Positions 6,838 to 16,186 of a stretch of DNA of 39,872 nucleotides are shown here, in pieces. Each line of letters begins with the position of its first letter. Positions within the stretch are counted from its first letter, which is position 1. This stretch comes from an uncultured Rhodospirillales bacterium (GTDB lineage Bacteria > Pseudomonadota > Alphaproteobacteria > Acetobacterales > Acetobacteraceae). The notes under the pieces are model-generated. The model made no database searches, had not been told where the DNA came from, and was given only the letters and a program-made list of their open reading frames with translations. Both the position numbers and the translations under genes were made by a program. The DNA is taken from contig CAIPLM010000234.1 in assembly GCA_903865895.1 (NCBI GenBank), positions 1 to 39,872 of the forward strand. The letters are read 5' to 3'.

Positions 6838-8514
6838 TTAGTCGGCGAAGAGGTGGCTGAGGTCTTGCGGCTGGGGGTCCAGCGGGTCGTGTGGCAGGAC
6901 GCGGTGGTGGAGGACCAGGCCGGCGAGGGCCTGGCGGCGCGGATCGGCGAGGCGGGCGGCCTCCCAGGACAGCGCGGCGGCGGAGGTGACGTGGTAGAGC
7001 GCGCTGGCGGCCTGGCGGGCGAGTTCGGGCGTGGTCGCGGCGCGTTCGGCGAGCAGGACGGCGCGGTGGAAGGCATCGCGGAGGTGGGGGAGGTTGGCGC
7101 CGCCTGCGATCAGGCCGTCGATATGGGCGGACAAGGCTTCCAGGGAGCTCTCGCGGGTGGCGGCGCGCAGCACGTCCAGCGCCACGATGTTGCTGGTGCC
7201 TTCCCAGATGGAGCCGAGATGGGCGTCCCGCAGCAGGCGGGCATCGGGCCATTCCTCGATGTAGCCGGCGCCGCCGCGGACCTCCATGGCGTCGCCGGTC
7301 ACCACCCGGGCATCGCGGCAGGCGCGGAATTTCAGGAGGGGGGTGAGGATGCGGAGCAGCGCATAGGCGCCGGGCTCGCCGGCATCGGCGCGGCGCAGGG
7401 CCTCCGCGGTCTGGAAGGTCATGGTGCGGGCCTGTTCCATCCGCAGCGTCATCTTGGCGAGCTGGCGCTGCATCAACGGCATCTCGATGAGGCGCTTGCC
7501 GAAGGCCATGCGGTGGCGCGCGACGTGCAGCGCCTCGGTGACGGCACGGCGCATCAGGCCGGCGGCGCGCACGCCGTTGGAGAGGCGGGAGTTGTTGATC
7601 ATGTCCGCCATCTGCTTGAAGCCCTGGCCGGGATCGCCGACCAGGAAGGCGGTGGCGCCATCGAGACGGATTTCGCCCGACGCCATGGAGCGGGTGCCGA
7701 GCTTGCCCTTGAGGCGCATGATCCGGTAGGCGTTGGCGCTGCCATCGGGCAGGGTGCGGGGCAGCAGGAACAGGCCGACGCCCTTGAGGCCGGGGGCGGC
7801 GCCTTCGGGGCGGGCCAGCACCATGGCGAGCGCGGCATCGGCGTTGGAGCAGAACCATTTATCGCCCCACAGGCGGTAGCTGCCGTCATTGCCCCCAACG
7901 GCTTGCACCGGCGTGGCGCGCACCGCGGTGGCGCCGACATCGGAGCCGGCGCCCTGCTCGGTCATGAACATGGCGCCTTGGGTGATGGTGTCGAGGTCCT
8001 GGCTGGTCAGCGCCGGGAGGTAGCGGGCGACGAGGTCGGCGCTGCCGTATTTGCGCAGCGTGCGGGTGAGGCTGTCCGTCATGCTGACGGGGCAGCAGAG
8101 GCCGAATTCGGCCTGCACGAAGAGGTAGGTGATGGCGTATTTGGCCGCGGGCGGCATCGGCGCGGGCCAGCCGAGCACGCCGGGGCGGTGGGAGATGGCG
8201 GCCAGGCCGTAATCGCCGAAGGCCGCCTGTTCGAGGGCGCGGTAGGCGGGGTGATACTCGATCGACTGCACGTCCTCGCCGCGCCGGGTGCGGTGGCGCA
8301 GCACGGGCGGGTTGCGGTCGGCGGTGCCGGCGAGATCGTCGAGTTCGCCGCCGGCCAGCGCGCCGAGGCGGTCGAGATGGGGCGCGAGATGGGCGTTGAG
8401 GTCGGGCGGCAGGTAGAGGGTGAGCAGGCGCGCGAAATCGGGGTCGGCGCGATAGAGGTTGAGGCCGGCGCTGTCGGGCACGGCGTCGGCGCCTTGGGGT
8501 TGGGTGGTGCTCAT
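6838..8514 (-). CDS. Acyl-CoA dehydrogenase, AidB-like
   Basis: 558 aa from the ATG at 8514; the open frame continues through the MFS gene in another frame and that part is a shadow. A flavoprotein of the acyl-CoA dehydrogenase superfamily, closest in architecture to E. coli AidB: an N-terminal extension with the conserved-looking HPAYRALEQAAF near residues 88-99, the flavin-contacting AMFMTEQGAGSDVG near 181-194, RLSNGVRAAGLMRRA, AFGKRL, and near the C-terminus GGAGYIEEW and IWEGTSNIVALDVLR, where the Glu of WEGT is the usual catalytic base. AidB proteins protect against alkylation damage or act on branched acyl-CoAs; which applies here is unknown. It lies 8 bp downstream of the MFS gene. 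Confidence 0.9.
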   Translation of the reverse strand: MSTTQPQGADAVPDSAGLNLYRADPDFARLLTLYLPPDLNAHLAPHLDRLGALAGGELDDLAGTADRNPPVLRHRTRRGEDVQSIEYHPAYRALEQAAFGDYGLAAISHRPGVLGWPAPMPPAAKYAITYLFVQAEFGLCCPVSMTDSLTRTLRKYGSADLVARYLPALTSQDLDTITQGAMFMTEQGAGSDVGATAVRATPVQAVGGNDGSYRLWGDKWFCSNADAALAMVLARPEGAAPGLKGVGLFLLPRTLPDGSANAYRIMRLKGKLGTRSMASGEIRLDGATAFLVGDPGQGFKQMADMINNSRLSNGVRAAGLMRRAVTEALHVARHRMAFGKRLIEMPLMQRQLAKMTLRMEQARTMTFQTAEALRRADAGEPGAYALLRILTPLLKFRACRDARVVTGDAMEVRGGAGYIEEWPDARLLRDAHLGSIWEGTSNIVALDVLRAATRESSLEALSAHIDGLIAGGANLPHLRDAFHRAVLLAERAATTPELARQAASALYHVTSAAALSWEAARLADPRRQALAGLVLHHRVLPHDPLDPQPQDLSHLFAD

Positions 8515-8522
8515 CGCGTATC

Positions 8523-9764
8523 CTATTGGAAGAGCAGAGGTTTTTTCGGCACATAGATCGCCACCGCGGCGCAGGCGGCGGCCAGCAGCATCGCTGTGAC
8601 GAGGAACACCCAGTGCAGGCCGAAGGCGGCGCCGACCGCGCCGCCGGTGATGGGGCCGAAGGAATTGCCGAGGAAATAGGCGGATTGGGTGAGGCCGAAG
8701 GTGTAGCCGCGGGAGTCCGGCGAGGTCATCTTGGCGATCAGCGTGTTGGTCATCGGCACGATGGCGCCGACGAAGATGCCGACGCCGAAGCGCTCGGCGA
8801 CGAAGACCCAGTAGCCGTCGGTGAAGGCTTGCGGGGCGGTGGCGAGCGCGGCGCCGGCGATGGCGATCAGCAGGACTTTGCGTTCGCCGATCCGGTCGGA
8901 CATGCGGCCGAGCAGGGGGACGGCGAAGACGCCGGCGATGCCGGAGGCGGAGAAGGCGAGGCCGGAGAGGGTCGCGATGTCCGGCCGGCTGCCGATCATC
9001 TCCTGGATGAAGATGGTGACGATGGGGGCGATCGCCTGGACGCCGAATTGGGAGAGCAGCAGCACCATCACCAGCGCCGCCATGGCGGGCGCGCGGGTGA
9101 GCTGGCGCAGGCCGGTGATCATGGAGGGGCGGGATTTCACCTCCGCCGGCCGGGTGAAGCGCTCGGGCACCATGATCCAGCACAGCACGAAGGAGAGCAG
9201 CGAGACGCAGCCGGCGACGAAGAAGGGCTGGCGGTAGCTGCCGGTGGCGTCGGCGAGGAGGCCGCCGATCAGCGGGCCGAGCAGGTTGCCGACGGTCTGC
9301 CCGGTCGACATCCAGCCGAGCGAGGAGCCGAGTTTGCCGGCCGGCACCTGGGTGGTGACGAGCACGATCGAGGCCGAGCTGAAGCCGGCGAGCGCGCCCA
9401 TCAGGACGCGCAGGCCGAGCAAATGCCAGGGGGATTGGGCGAGGCCCATCAGAATGGTGATCACGCCGATGGAGAAGGCGGCGCGCAGCACCATCGGTTT
9501 GCGGCCGTAGGTGTCGGACAGGCGGCCCCAGATGGGGGCGGCGAAGGCGGCGACGAAGGAGGTGACGGAGGCGAGCGCGCCCGACCAGAGATCGAGCGCG
9601 GTGATGGAGGTGACGCCGACTTCCGGCAGGAAGAGCGGCATGATCGGGCTGAGGATGGTGAAGGACAGCGACATGATGAGCTGCACGCTCACCATGGCCC
9701 ACAACGTCATCCGCCAGCGCGGGGAGACGCCCTCTTCGTTCGGTTCCGCTGGCGCCTCGGCCAT
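8523..9764 (-). CDS. MFS transporter, DHA1-like
   Basis: 413 aa with about twelve hydrophobic segments. The MFS motif A GRLSDTYGRKP lies after the second segment, a second-half counterpart LLGRMSDRIGERK follows, and motif C-like VGNLLGPLIGGLLAD lies in the fifth segment, typical of drug:proton antiporters of 12 segments. It begins with a hydrophilic, Glu-rich leader (MAEAPAEPNEEGVSPRWR). It is followed after 8 bp by the AidB-like gene and preceded, after a 90-bp gap with no gene, by the methyltransferase gene on the same strand. Substrate unknown; export of a drug or metabolite is the family norm. Confidence 0.88.
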   Translation of the reverse strand: MAEAPAEPNEEGVSPRWRMTLWAMVSVQLIMSLSFTILSPIMPLFLPEVGVTSITALDLWSGALASVTSFVAAFAAPIWGRLSDTYGRKPMVLRAAFSIGVITILMGLAQSPWHLLGLRVLMGALAGFSSASIVLVTTQVPAGKLGSSLGWMSTGQTVGNLLGPLIGGLLADATGSYRQPFFVAGCVSLLSFVLCWIMVPERFTRPAEVKSRPSMITGLRQLTRAPAMAALVMVLLLSQFGVQAIAPIVTIFIQEMIGSRPDIATLSGLAFSASGIAGVFAVPLLGRMSDRIGERKVLLIAIAGAALATAPQAFTDGYWVFVAERFGVGIFVGAIVPMTNTLIAKMTSPDSRGYTFGLTQSAYFLGNSFGPITGGAVGAAFGLHWVFLVTAMLLAAACAAVAIYVPKKPLLFQ

Positions 9765-9854
9765 GCCAGACGTTGTCCTCGCATCATATCCGGCGTGCAG
9801 GATCGGCGCGGCGGCGGTGCGTGTAAAGCCCCGGCACTGGGAGGCTGAGGCATT

Positions 9855-10565
9855 TTAGCCGGCTTCGGCGAAGACCAGGCGGCGCACTCGCCGCGCCTTG
9901 GAGGGCACGGCGGCGTAGAGGTCCTTGCTGGCCTCGGTGAGGATCACGCCGGCGAAGCGTGGGGCCATCGCGTGGCCCGCCCGCTCCCACAGCTTGGCGC
10001 CGCGCAGGATGAGGCGGCTGCTGGTGGGGGGGACGTGGAGAGCGGTCTCCCGGCGTTCAACCGTGAACAGGCTCTCGCCGAGCAGGCGGCCGATCTGGCC
10101 GGTGGAAAACGGCTGGCCGTGGCCGAAGGGGGTGCTCTCGACGTAGGCCCACAGGCCGGTGCGGTTGGGCGCCACCACCAGCAGGCGGCCGTCATCCTTC
10201 AGCACGCGCCATACCTCGCGCAGCATGGCCCGGGCATTCTCGGCGGCCTCCAGGCCATGCACGAGCAGGACGCGATCGAAGCTGAGATCGGCGAAGGGCA
10301 GCGCCGTCTCCTCCGCGGTGCAGGCCAGATTCGCCGCGCCGGGCGGCCAGCGGGCGGCGCCAATCTGTGCTGGCGTCAACGCAATCACCCGCTGCGCATG
10401 CTCCCGCCACAGCCGCAGATATGGCGCTGGATACCCCAGCCCTAAGACCGAAAGCCCCTCCAGCCCCGGCCACATCGCCATCAACCGCAACCGCAACCAA
10501 TGCGCCGCCACCGCCCCCCGTGGCGTCGCATAGAACTCAGCGGCTGCATCCGTATCAGTCACCAT
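9855..10565 (-). CDS. Class I SAM-dependent methyltransferase-like protein
   Basis: 236 aa from the ATG at 10565. The frame is open 44 codons further, but those residues are Pro/Gly/Trp-rich and unlike the family. Visible: VLGLGYPAPYLRL near residues 40-52 in the place of the SAM-binding GxGxG motif I, FDRVLLVHGLEAAENARAMLREVWRVL near 96-122 (post-motif III of Methyltransf_11 proteins), and GRLLVVAPNRTGLWA after it. Motif I is relaxed (GLGYPA), which is seen in this subgroup but leaves activity unproved. Divergent from pepT across a 160-bp gap that holds no gene I can support. Substrate unknown. Confidence 0.78.
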   Translation of the reverse strand: MVTDTDAAAEFYATPRGAVAAHWLRLRLMAMWPGLEGLSVLGLGYPAPYLRLWREHAQRVIALTPAQIGAARWPPGAANLACTAEETALPFADLSFDRVLLVHGLEAAENARAMLREVWRVLKDDGRLLVVAPNRTGLWAYVESTPFGHGQPFSTGQIGRLLGESLFTVERRETALHVPPTSSRLILRGAKLWERAGHAMAPRFAGVILTEASKDLYAAVPSKARRVRRLVFAEAG

Positions 10566-10725
10566 CAGGTGAGTGTAACACGGCGGCGGAGTGGGGCCGA
10601 GAGGGAACGAAGGCCAGGGCTCCAACCTCCAGCGGGCTCCAGAGGCAGGTCCCGTCCCGCCCGGCTTCCAATCCCCAGCCGTGGGTATATCCTGCACGTG
10701 GTCGCGATGTGGGGGAGTGCCGGGA

Positions 10726-11964
10726 ATGACGGGGGATACCGAGTTGGCGGAGCGGTTGATTGGGCGGTTTTTCCGCTACCTTGCCGTCACCAGCCAGAGC
10801 GATTTCGCCGGCACCACCGTGCCGAGCACGGCCTGGCAGTGGGACATGATCCGCCTGCTCGAGCAGGAGCTGCGCGGCTTCGGCCTCACCGAAATCCATA
10901 TCGACCCGCACGCCTGCCTCACCGTCCGCGTGCCCGGCAACGTCCCCGGCGCGCCCCGCCTCGGTTTCTGCGCCCATGTGGATACGGTGGATGTCGGCCT
11001 CTCCCCCCACATCAAGCCGCAGCGCGTGCAGTTCACCGGCGCCGATTTCTGCCTGAACAAGGAGCAGGACATCTGGTTCCGCGTCGCCGATCACCCGGAG
11101 GTGCTGCCCTATATCGGCCAGGAACTCCTGGTCAGCGACGGCACCTCCGTGCTGGGCGCCGACGACAAATCCGCCGTCACCATCCTGATGGACATCCTCG
11201 GTGAACTCGCCAAAGGCGGCCGCCGCCATGGTGACATCGTGGTCGCCTTCGTGCCGGACGAGGAGATCGGCCTGCGCGGCGCCAAGGTGATGGATTTGAG
11301 CTACTTCCCCGTCGATTTCGCCTTCACCATCGACAGCACGGAGCTCGGCGAGTTCGTCTACGAGACCTTCAACGCCGCCAACGCCGTCATCACCATCACC
11401 GGCGTCCCCGCCCACCCCATCGCCGCCAAGGGCGTGATGGTGAACCCCGTGCTGATCGCGGCTGACCTGGTGAGCCGCTTCGATCCGCTCGATACGCCGG
11501 AGAACAGCGAGGGCCGCGAAGGCTATTGCTACGTCAATTCCCTCGCCTCCAACGCCAACACCGCCACCGTGAAGGTCTCGCTCAGGGATTTCGATGCCGG
11601 TGGCCTCGCCGCCCGCAAGGCCCGCGTCGAGCAGATCGTCGCCGAGGTCCAGGCCGCCCATCCCCGCGCCAAGGTGGAAGCCGCCATCGAGGACGGCTAC
11701 CGCAACATCGCCGACAGCCTCGGCAATGACCGAAGCTGCGTCGAACTGCTCGAGCGCGGTTTCGCCGCGGAGGGCATCACCCCCAAGGTGATCGCGCTGC
11801 GCGGCGGCACCGACGGCGCCATGCTCTCCATGCGCGGCATCCCGACGCCGAACTACTTCACGGGCGGCCTCAACTTCCACTCCCGCTACGAGTTCCTGCC
11901 GGTGCCGGCCTTCGTGACCACCTATCGCCTGACGGACACGCTGTGCCGGCTCGCCGCGGGATAA
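10726..11964 (+). CDS. pepT: Peptidase T (tripeptide aminopeptidase)
   Basis: 412 aa, matching the usual length of PepT, an M20B di-zinc cytosolic exopeptidase that removes the N-terminal residue from tripeptides. Metal and catalytic residues are visible: His84 and Asp86 in CAHVDTVD, Asp146 in LGADDKSA, Glu179-Glu180 in DEEIGLRG, Asp203 in TIDST, and His384 in GLNFHSRYEF. Also GVPAHPIAAKG (220s) and RGGTDGAMLS (359-368). The open frame starts 45 codons earlier, but MTGDTELAERLIGRFF is the family-like start. It ends immediately next to the stop of the convergent GH19-like gene with no spacer. Confidence 0.93.
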   Translation: MTGDTELAERLIGRFFRYLAVTSQSDFAGTTVPSTAWQWDMIRLLEQELRGFGLTEIHIDPHACLTVRVPGNVPGAPRLGFCAHVDTVDVGLSPHIKPQRVQFTGADFCLNKEQDIWFRVADHPEVLPYIGQELLVSDGTSVLGADDKSAVTILMDILGELAKGGRRHGDIVVAFVPDEEIGLRGAKVMDLSYFPVDFAFTIDSTELGEFVYETFNAANAVITITGVPAHPIAAKGVMVNPVLIAADLVSRFDPLDTPENSEGREGYCYVNSLASNANTATVKVSLRDFDAGGLAARKARVEQIVAEVQAAHPRAKVEAAIEDGYRNIADSLGNDRSCVELLERGFAAEGITPKVIALRGGTDGAMLSMRGIPTPNYFTGGLNFHSRYEFLPVPAFVTTYRLTDTLCRLAAG

Positions 11965-12627
11965 TCAGGCGGCCAGCGCCAGCGTATCGGCCACCGCGCG
12001 GATCTCGCCGAACAAGTCCCGCCGCTCCGCCAGCCCGTTCAGCCCGCCGGTGAGCGTACGGGTGATCGCCACGATGTCATTGCGGTCGGCCGCGATATTG
12101 AGGCCGCCATTGCACCAGGCCTGCACCGCCGGCAGCAGGGCGTACGCGCGGTCGACGATCAGATCGGGGTTGGCCTCGTAGTCCACCCCGGCGAGGCCCG
12201 AAAGGCGTCGGAAATTCGCCCGCCCGGAGGTCTGCAGCAGGCCGCCGCCGCGATACCGCCAGCCATCGCCCGGCTCGCTATTGCCAAGCTCCCGCGCCAT
12301 TGCCGGGTTGCCGAGCCCGTAGACCCGCTCGGCCAGACCCCGCTCATTGCGCAGCAGGCCCGCCACCTCCTCGGCGCGAATGGCGGCCACATGGTTGCCC
12401 TCGCCGAACCGCGCCAGCAGCCGGGCAGGGGCGGTGAAATACAGAAATTCGAACAACATCGTCCCGCGCCCGGTCGCGTGCAGCACCTGGGTCAGGAAAT
12501 GCGCGAGCCGCAGCGGCTGGTTGATCCCATGCGCCCTCAGCAGCGCATCTCCGGCGGCAAACGCCCGCACATAGACCGGCACGGCGTCCGGGGCGACACG
12601 GGCAATCAGGGCGGAAATAGTTACCAT
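11965..12627 (-). CDS. GH19 chitinase/lysozyme-like protein, catalytic Glu missing
   Basis: 220 aa. Resembles the small GH19-type lysozymes (COG3179) that are often encoded in prophages and cut peptidoglycan. Recognisable: [15 protein letters not shown] near 39-53, [24 protein letters not shown], and the signature [17 protein letters not shown] at 123-139 (compare YRGRGLIQLTGRxNY). In active members the segment reads AHESGGF with catalytic Glu; here position 51 is Ala (HATG), so the general acid appears absent. No signal peptide is evident. GGAG sits 6-7 bp upstream of the ATG. No other phage genes are nearby. Possibly a binding protein or decaying enzyme; family call moderate to good. Confidence 0.78.
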   Translation of the reverse strand: MVTISALIARVAPDAVPVYVRAFAAGDALLRAHGINQPLRLAHFLTQVLHATGRGTMLFEFLYFTAPARLLARFGEGNHVAAIRAEEVAGLLRNERGLAERVYGLGNPAMARELGNSEPGDGWRYRGGGLLQTSGRANFRRLSGLAGVDYEANPDLIVDRAYALLPAVQAWCNGGLNIAADRNDIVAITRTLTGGLNGLAERRDLFGEIRAVADTLALAA

Positions 12628-12745
12628 ATCAGTCTCCTGCGTTACGACAGGGTCGGTTTACCCCGCAGGATTTCCGCTGCAATGGAAAATTGTCAGAAAC
12701 ACATCGTCACTTCCGCGCCCGGCCGATCTGCGCCAAACTGCCACT

Positions 12746-13414
12746 ATGCCGCGCCGCCAGACCAGGGTGACGCCCGAGCTGTTGCTGCGGGCCTACCAGT
12801 CCGGGTTCTTCCCGATGGCGGAAACCCGCGAGGCAACCAAGCTGTTCTGGCTCAACCCCGAGCAACGCGGCATCCTGCCGCTCGACGGGTTCCACCTCTC
12901 GCGCCGGCTGCGCCGCACCGTGCTCTCCGGGCGCTACAGTGTCTCCGCCGATACCGATTTCGCCGCCACCATCGATGGCTGCGCTGCCCCCCGCCCCGGC
13001 CACGCGGAAACCTGGATCAACCCCGATATCCGCCGCCTCTACATCGATCTCCACGCCATGGGCTTCGCCCATTCCATCGAAACCCGCCTCGACGGCCGCC
13101 TCGTCGGCGGGCTCTACGGCGTGGCGATCGGCGGCGCCTTCTTCGGGGAAAGCATGTTCAGCACCGAACGCGACGCCTCCAAGGTCGCCCTCGTCCACCT
13201 CGTCGCCCGCCTCATCCTCGGCCAGTTCCGCCTGCTCGACACCCAATTCATCACCGGACACCTCACCCAATTCGGCGCCATCGAAATCCCCCGCGCCGAT
13301 TACGAAGCCCGCCTCAACAACGCCCTCGAAATCGCCGCCGACTGGCTGCCCACCCACCCCGACCTCACCTCCACCATCCACGACCTCCGCACCAGCGGGA
13401 CGCCGGAGGGGTGA
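12746..13414 (+). CDS. aat: Leucyl/phenylalanyl-tRNA-protein transferase
   Basis: 222 aa, the usual length of Aat, which adds Leu or Phe to proteins with N-terminal Lys or Arg and so feeds them to the ClpS/ClpAP N-end rule pathway. Family motifs: [14 protein letters not shown] near the N-terminus, [44 protein letters not shown], and the closing [15 protein letters not shown] single-gene unit upstream of the multi-hairpin region and convergent with the sarcosine-dehydrogenase-like gene. Assignment is secure. Confidence 0.96.
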   Translation: MPRRQTRVTPELLLRAYQSGFFPMAETREATKLFWLNPEQRGILPLDGFHLSRRLRRTVLSGRYSVSADTDFAATIDGCAAPRPGHAETWINPDIRRLYIDLHAMGFAHSIETRLDGRLVGGLYGVAIGGAFFGESMFSTERDASKVALVHLVARLILGQFRLLDTQFITGHLTQFGAIEIPRADYEARLNNALEIAADWLPTHPDLTSTIHDLRTSGTPEG

Positions 13415-13655
13415 GAGGGTAGGAAGAAAGACGGGGGGCGTTGCCCCCCGACCCCCACCAGGGGCCGAGCCCCTGGACCTCATGCATTAAGGAATGCTGG
13501 TGATAGGGAGAGGGGGGCCATCTCCGTGGTTGCGACCAATGAGTTGGCCCCCCTCTCCCTATCACCAGCCTCTTCAACGGATGCGGGTCTGGGGGATCAT
13601 CCCCCAGCTGGGTCAAGGGGCAGCGCCCCTTGCCTTCCTTTCTTCCCCCTCTCGC
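13401..13655. repeat. Compound multi-hairpin element around a 25-bp perfect inverted repeat
   Basis: Between the convergent aat and sarcosine-dehydrogenase-like genes lie five perfect hairpins in about 200 bp: 13433-13449 (7-bp stem), 13458-13476 (8-bp), 13496-13569 (25-bp arms 13496-13520 and 13545-13569, 24-nt loop containing TGGT-TGCG-ACCA), 13589-13607 (9-bp) and 13615-13631 (7-bp). The outer flanks also mirror each other: GCCGGAGGGGTGAGAGGG and GGAAGAAAG on the left match, in inverted form, CTTTCTTCC, CCCTCTCGCC and CCGGC on the right. The left edge overlaps the last codons of aat. It can terminate transcription from both sides, but is larger and more symmetric than that needs; a dispersed or mobile palindromic element is plausible. 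Confidence 0.8.
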
Positions 13656-13664
13656 CCCCCGGCA

Positions 13665-16085
13665 TCACCCGCGGATGCGGGAGGAGGTGGGATCGTAGAG
13701 GGGGGTGGCGGAGGCGGTGGCGCGGATCAGGCGGCCTTCGACTTCGATGTCGAACGTGCCGTTGAGGCGGCTGGCGGGGATATAGCCGAGGCCGATGGCC
13801 GCCCCCAGCGCGTGGCCGTAGCCGCCGGAGGTGAGGTGGCCGATCACCTCGCCGTCGCAGATTATGGGTTCGTTATGGAACAGCAGGGGCTCGGGGTCGT
13901 GCAGGAGGAACTGGGCGAGCACGCGGGTGACGCCCTGGGCGCGGCGGGCGAGCACGGCGTCACGGCCGATGAAGGGGCCGTATTTGCCGTCGGGCTTTTT
14001 GGTGCGCACGGCGAAGCCGAGCCCGGCATCGAGCACGTGGTCTTCGTTGGAGATGTCGTGGCCGTAGTGGCGGTAGGCCTTTTCGAGGCGCAGCGAATCC
14101 ATGGCGTGGATGCCGGCGGGGGTGACGCCGCCGCCGGCCATCAGGGTGTCGAACACGTGGCGCGCCTGGTCGGCGGCGACGTAGAGCTCCCAGCCGAGTT
14201 CGCCGACATAGGTGATGCGGTGGGCGCGGACATGGGCCATGCCGAATTCGATGGTCCGCGCGGTGGCGAAGGGAAAGGCGGCGTTGGAGAGATCGGCCGG
14301 GGTGTGGCGTTGCAGGATGTCCCGCGCGCGCGGCCCCATCACGGCGAGGCAGGCCTCGCCGGCGGTGACGTCGATGGCGATGCAATGGGCGCCGGCGGGA
14401 ATATGGCGTTGCAGCCAGGCGAAATCGCGCACCGCCGCGCCGCCGGAGGTGACGACGAGGAATTCCTCGGCGGCGAGGCGGGTGACGGTGAGGTCGGCCT
14501 CGATGCCGCCCTGCGCGTTCAGCCACTGGGTATAGACGCAGCGGCCGACCGGCACGGCGACGTCATTGGCGGAGATGCGTTGCAGGACGGCCTCGGCGTC
14601 GCGGCCGATCACGCGGAATTTGCCGAAGGGCGACATGTCGAGCACGCCGCATCCGCTGCGGATCGCCATGTGCTCGGCCGCGGTGTGCTTGAACCACGCC
14701 GGGCGGCCCCAGGAATAGTCGTATTCCCCGCCGCCCGGCGCGAAGAAGCCGGGGCGTTCCCAGCCCGCGACTTCGGCGAACACGGCGCCACGGGCCTGCC
14801 AGCGCTCATGCAGCGGGGTGTGGCGCACGTCGCGCGCCGTCGCGTATTGCCGGTGCGGGAAGTGATCGGCGTAGAGCAGGCCGAGGGATTCGCGCACCCG
14901 GGCGGTGAGATACGTCTTGTTGTTCTGGAAGCGCTGCATGCGGCTGATATCGACGTCGCCGAGATCCATCGTCGGCCCGCCCGCCGCCATCCACTCCGCC
15001 AGCACCCGCCCGGCCCCGCCGGCCGACTGGATGCCGACCGAGTTGAACCCGGCGGCGACGTAGAAATTCCGCAGCTCCGGCGCCTCGCCGAGGAGATAGC
15101 GCACGTCGGGCGTGAAGCTTTCCGGCCCGTTGAAGAAGGTGGCGATGCCGTGCTCGGCCAGCAGCGGCATGCGGTGGGTGGCCTGTTCGAGCTGGGCCGA
15201 GATCTGCTCCCAGTCATCGGGCAGGGTGGTGAACTCGGCGTCATCGGGCACGCCGCCCACCGCCCAGGGCTTGGCGTTGGGCTCGAAGAAGCCGAGCATC
15301 ATCTTGCCGGCGTCCTCCTTATAGTAGGCGCATTCATCGGGCACCCGCAGCGTCGGCAGGTCACGCGGCAGGCCGGGCACGGCGCCGGTCAGCACGTAGA
15401 AATGCTCGCAGGCCTGGAGCGGCACGTTGACGCCGGCCATCAGCCCGACGTCACGCGCCCACAGCCCGGCGCAGTTCACCACGTACTCCGCGGCGATCGC
15501 GCCATGATCGGTCACCACGCCGCTCGCCGCGCCGTGGGTGGTGGTGATGCCGGTGACGGCGACGTTCTCGAAAATCTTCACGCCGCGCTGCCGCGCCCCC
15601 TTGGCCAGCGCGAGCGCGATATTCGCCGGGTCCGCCTTGCCATCCGAGGGGATCCACACGCCCCCCGTCATCCCCGCGATGTTGACCTGCGGATAGCGCG
15701 CCTTGATCTCGCCGGGGGTGATGACGTCGACCTCGATCCCGAACGCCCGGGCCATCGAGGCCTGGCGCTTCAGCTCGGAAAACCGCGCCTCGCTCAGCGC
15801 CGCCGAGATGGAGCCGGTGCGGCGGAACCCCGTCGCAAGCCCGGTATCCTCCTCCAGATTCCCGTAGAGATCGGCCGAATACTTCGCGAGCTTGGTCATA
15901 TTCGCCGTCGCGCGCAGCTGCCCGATCAGCCCCGCCGCGTGCCAGGTGGTGCCCGAGGTCAGCCGCTTGCGCTCGATCAGCACCACATCCGTCCAGCCCT
16001 GCAAGGCCAAATGATACGCCACCGAACAGCCGACGACGCCGCCGCCGATGATCACGGCGCGGGCATGGGTGGGGAAATCGCTCAT
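13665..16085 (-). CDS. Sarcosine/dimethylglycine dehydrogenase-like FAD and GcvT-domain protein
   Basis: 806 aa from the ATG at 16085. The N-terminal half is a DAO-type FAD domain: VIIGGGVVGCSVAYHLA (dinucleotide motif GGGVVG at 14-19), IERKRLTSGTTWHAAG with His49 where sarcosine and dimethylglycine dehydrogenases attach FAD covalently, and GGVWIPSDGKADP. The C-terminal half, from about residue 478 (CGVLDMSPFGKFRV), is an aminomethyltransferase (GcvT) folate-binding fold ending with GLGFAVRTKKPDGKYGPFIGRDAV. Such enzymes demethylate N-methylglycines and pass the one-carbon unit to tetrahydrofolate. Last gene of the minus-strand importer operon, 101 bp after the second ATPase, suggesting the imported compound is N-methylated. 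Exact substrate unknown. Confidence 0.9.
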   Translation of the reverse strand: MSDFPTHARAVIIGGGVVGCSVAYHLALQGWTDVVLIERKRLTSGTTWHAAGLIGQLRATANMTKLAKYSADLYGNLEEDTGLATGFRRTGSISAALSEARFSELKRQASMARAFGIEVDVITPGEIKARYPQVNIAGMTGGVWIPSDGKADPANIALALAKGARQRGVKIFENVAVTGITTTHGAASGVVTDHGAIAAEYVVNCAGLWARDVGLMAGVNVPLQACEHFYVLTGAVPGLPRDLPTLRVPDECAYYKEDAGKMMLGFFEPNAKPWAVGGVPDDAEFTTLPDDWEQISAQLEQATHRMPLLAEHGIATFFNGPESFTPDVRYLLGEAPELRNFYVAAGFNSVGIQSAGGAGRVLAEWMAAGGPTMDLGDVDISRMQRFQNNKTYLTARVRESLGLLYADHFPHRQYATARDVRHTPLHERWQARGAVFAEVAGWERPGFFAPGGGEYDYSWGRPAWFKHTAAEHMAIRSGCGVLDMSPFGKFRVIGRDAEAVLQRISANDVAVPVGRCVYTQWLNAQGGIEADLTVTRLAAEEFLVVTSGGAAVRDFAWLQRHIPAGAHCIAIDVTAGEACLAVMGPRARDILQRHTPADLSNAAFPFATARTIEFGMAHVRAHRITYVGELGWELYVAADQARHVFDTLMAGGGVTPAGIHAMDSLRLEKAYRHYGHDISNEDHVLDAGLGFAVRTKKPDGKYGPFIGRDAVLARRAQGVTRVLAQFLLHDPEPLLFHNEPIICDGEVIGHLTSGGYGHALGAAIGLGYIPASRLNGTFDIEVEGRLIRATASATPLYDPTSSRIRG

Positions 16086-16186
16086 CGCAGGGCCTCCGGG
16101 CGACAACAGAACGCGCTGTTGTTCGAAAATAAGGATCGCACGCCAAGTACCCTCTCAGGCGGCGTCATGGCAAACCCGGCGGCGGC

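Noticed and set aside
8515-9702. Upstream extension of the acyl-CoA dehydrogenase frame to 954 codons
   Set aside because: The extra 396 codons are an out-of-frame reading of the MFS gene; the MSTTQPQ start at 8514 is 8 bp after the MFS stop and family-like.
12746-13414. Possible prophage island suggested by the GH19 endolysin-like gene
   Set aside because: Neighbours are pepT and aat; no integrase, holin, terminase or structural genes and no attachment repeats are visible.
13433-13631. CRISPR-like repetition in the hairpin-rich gap
   Set aside because: The repeats are inverted, of different sequence and irregular spacing; there are no direct repeats with constant spacers and no cas genes.
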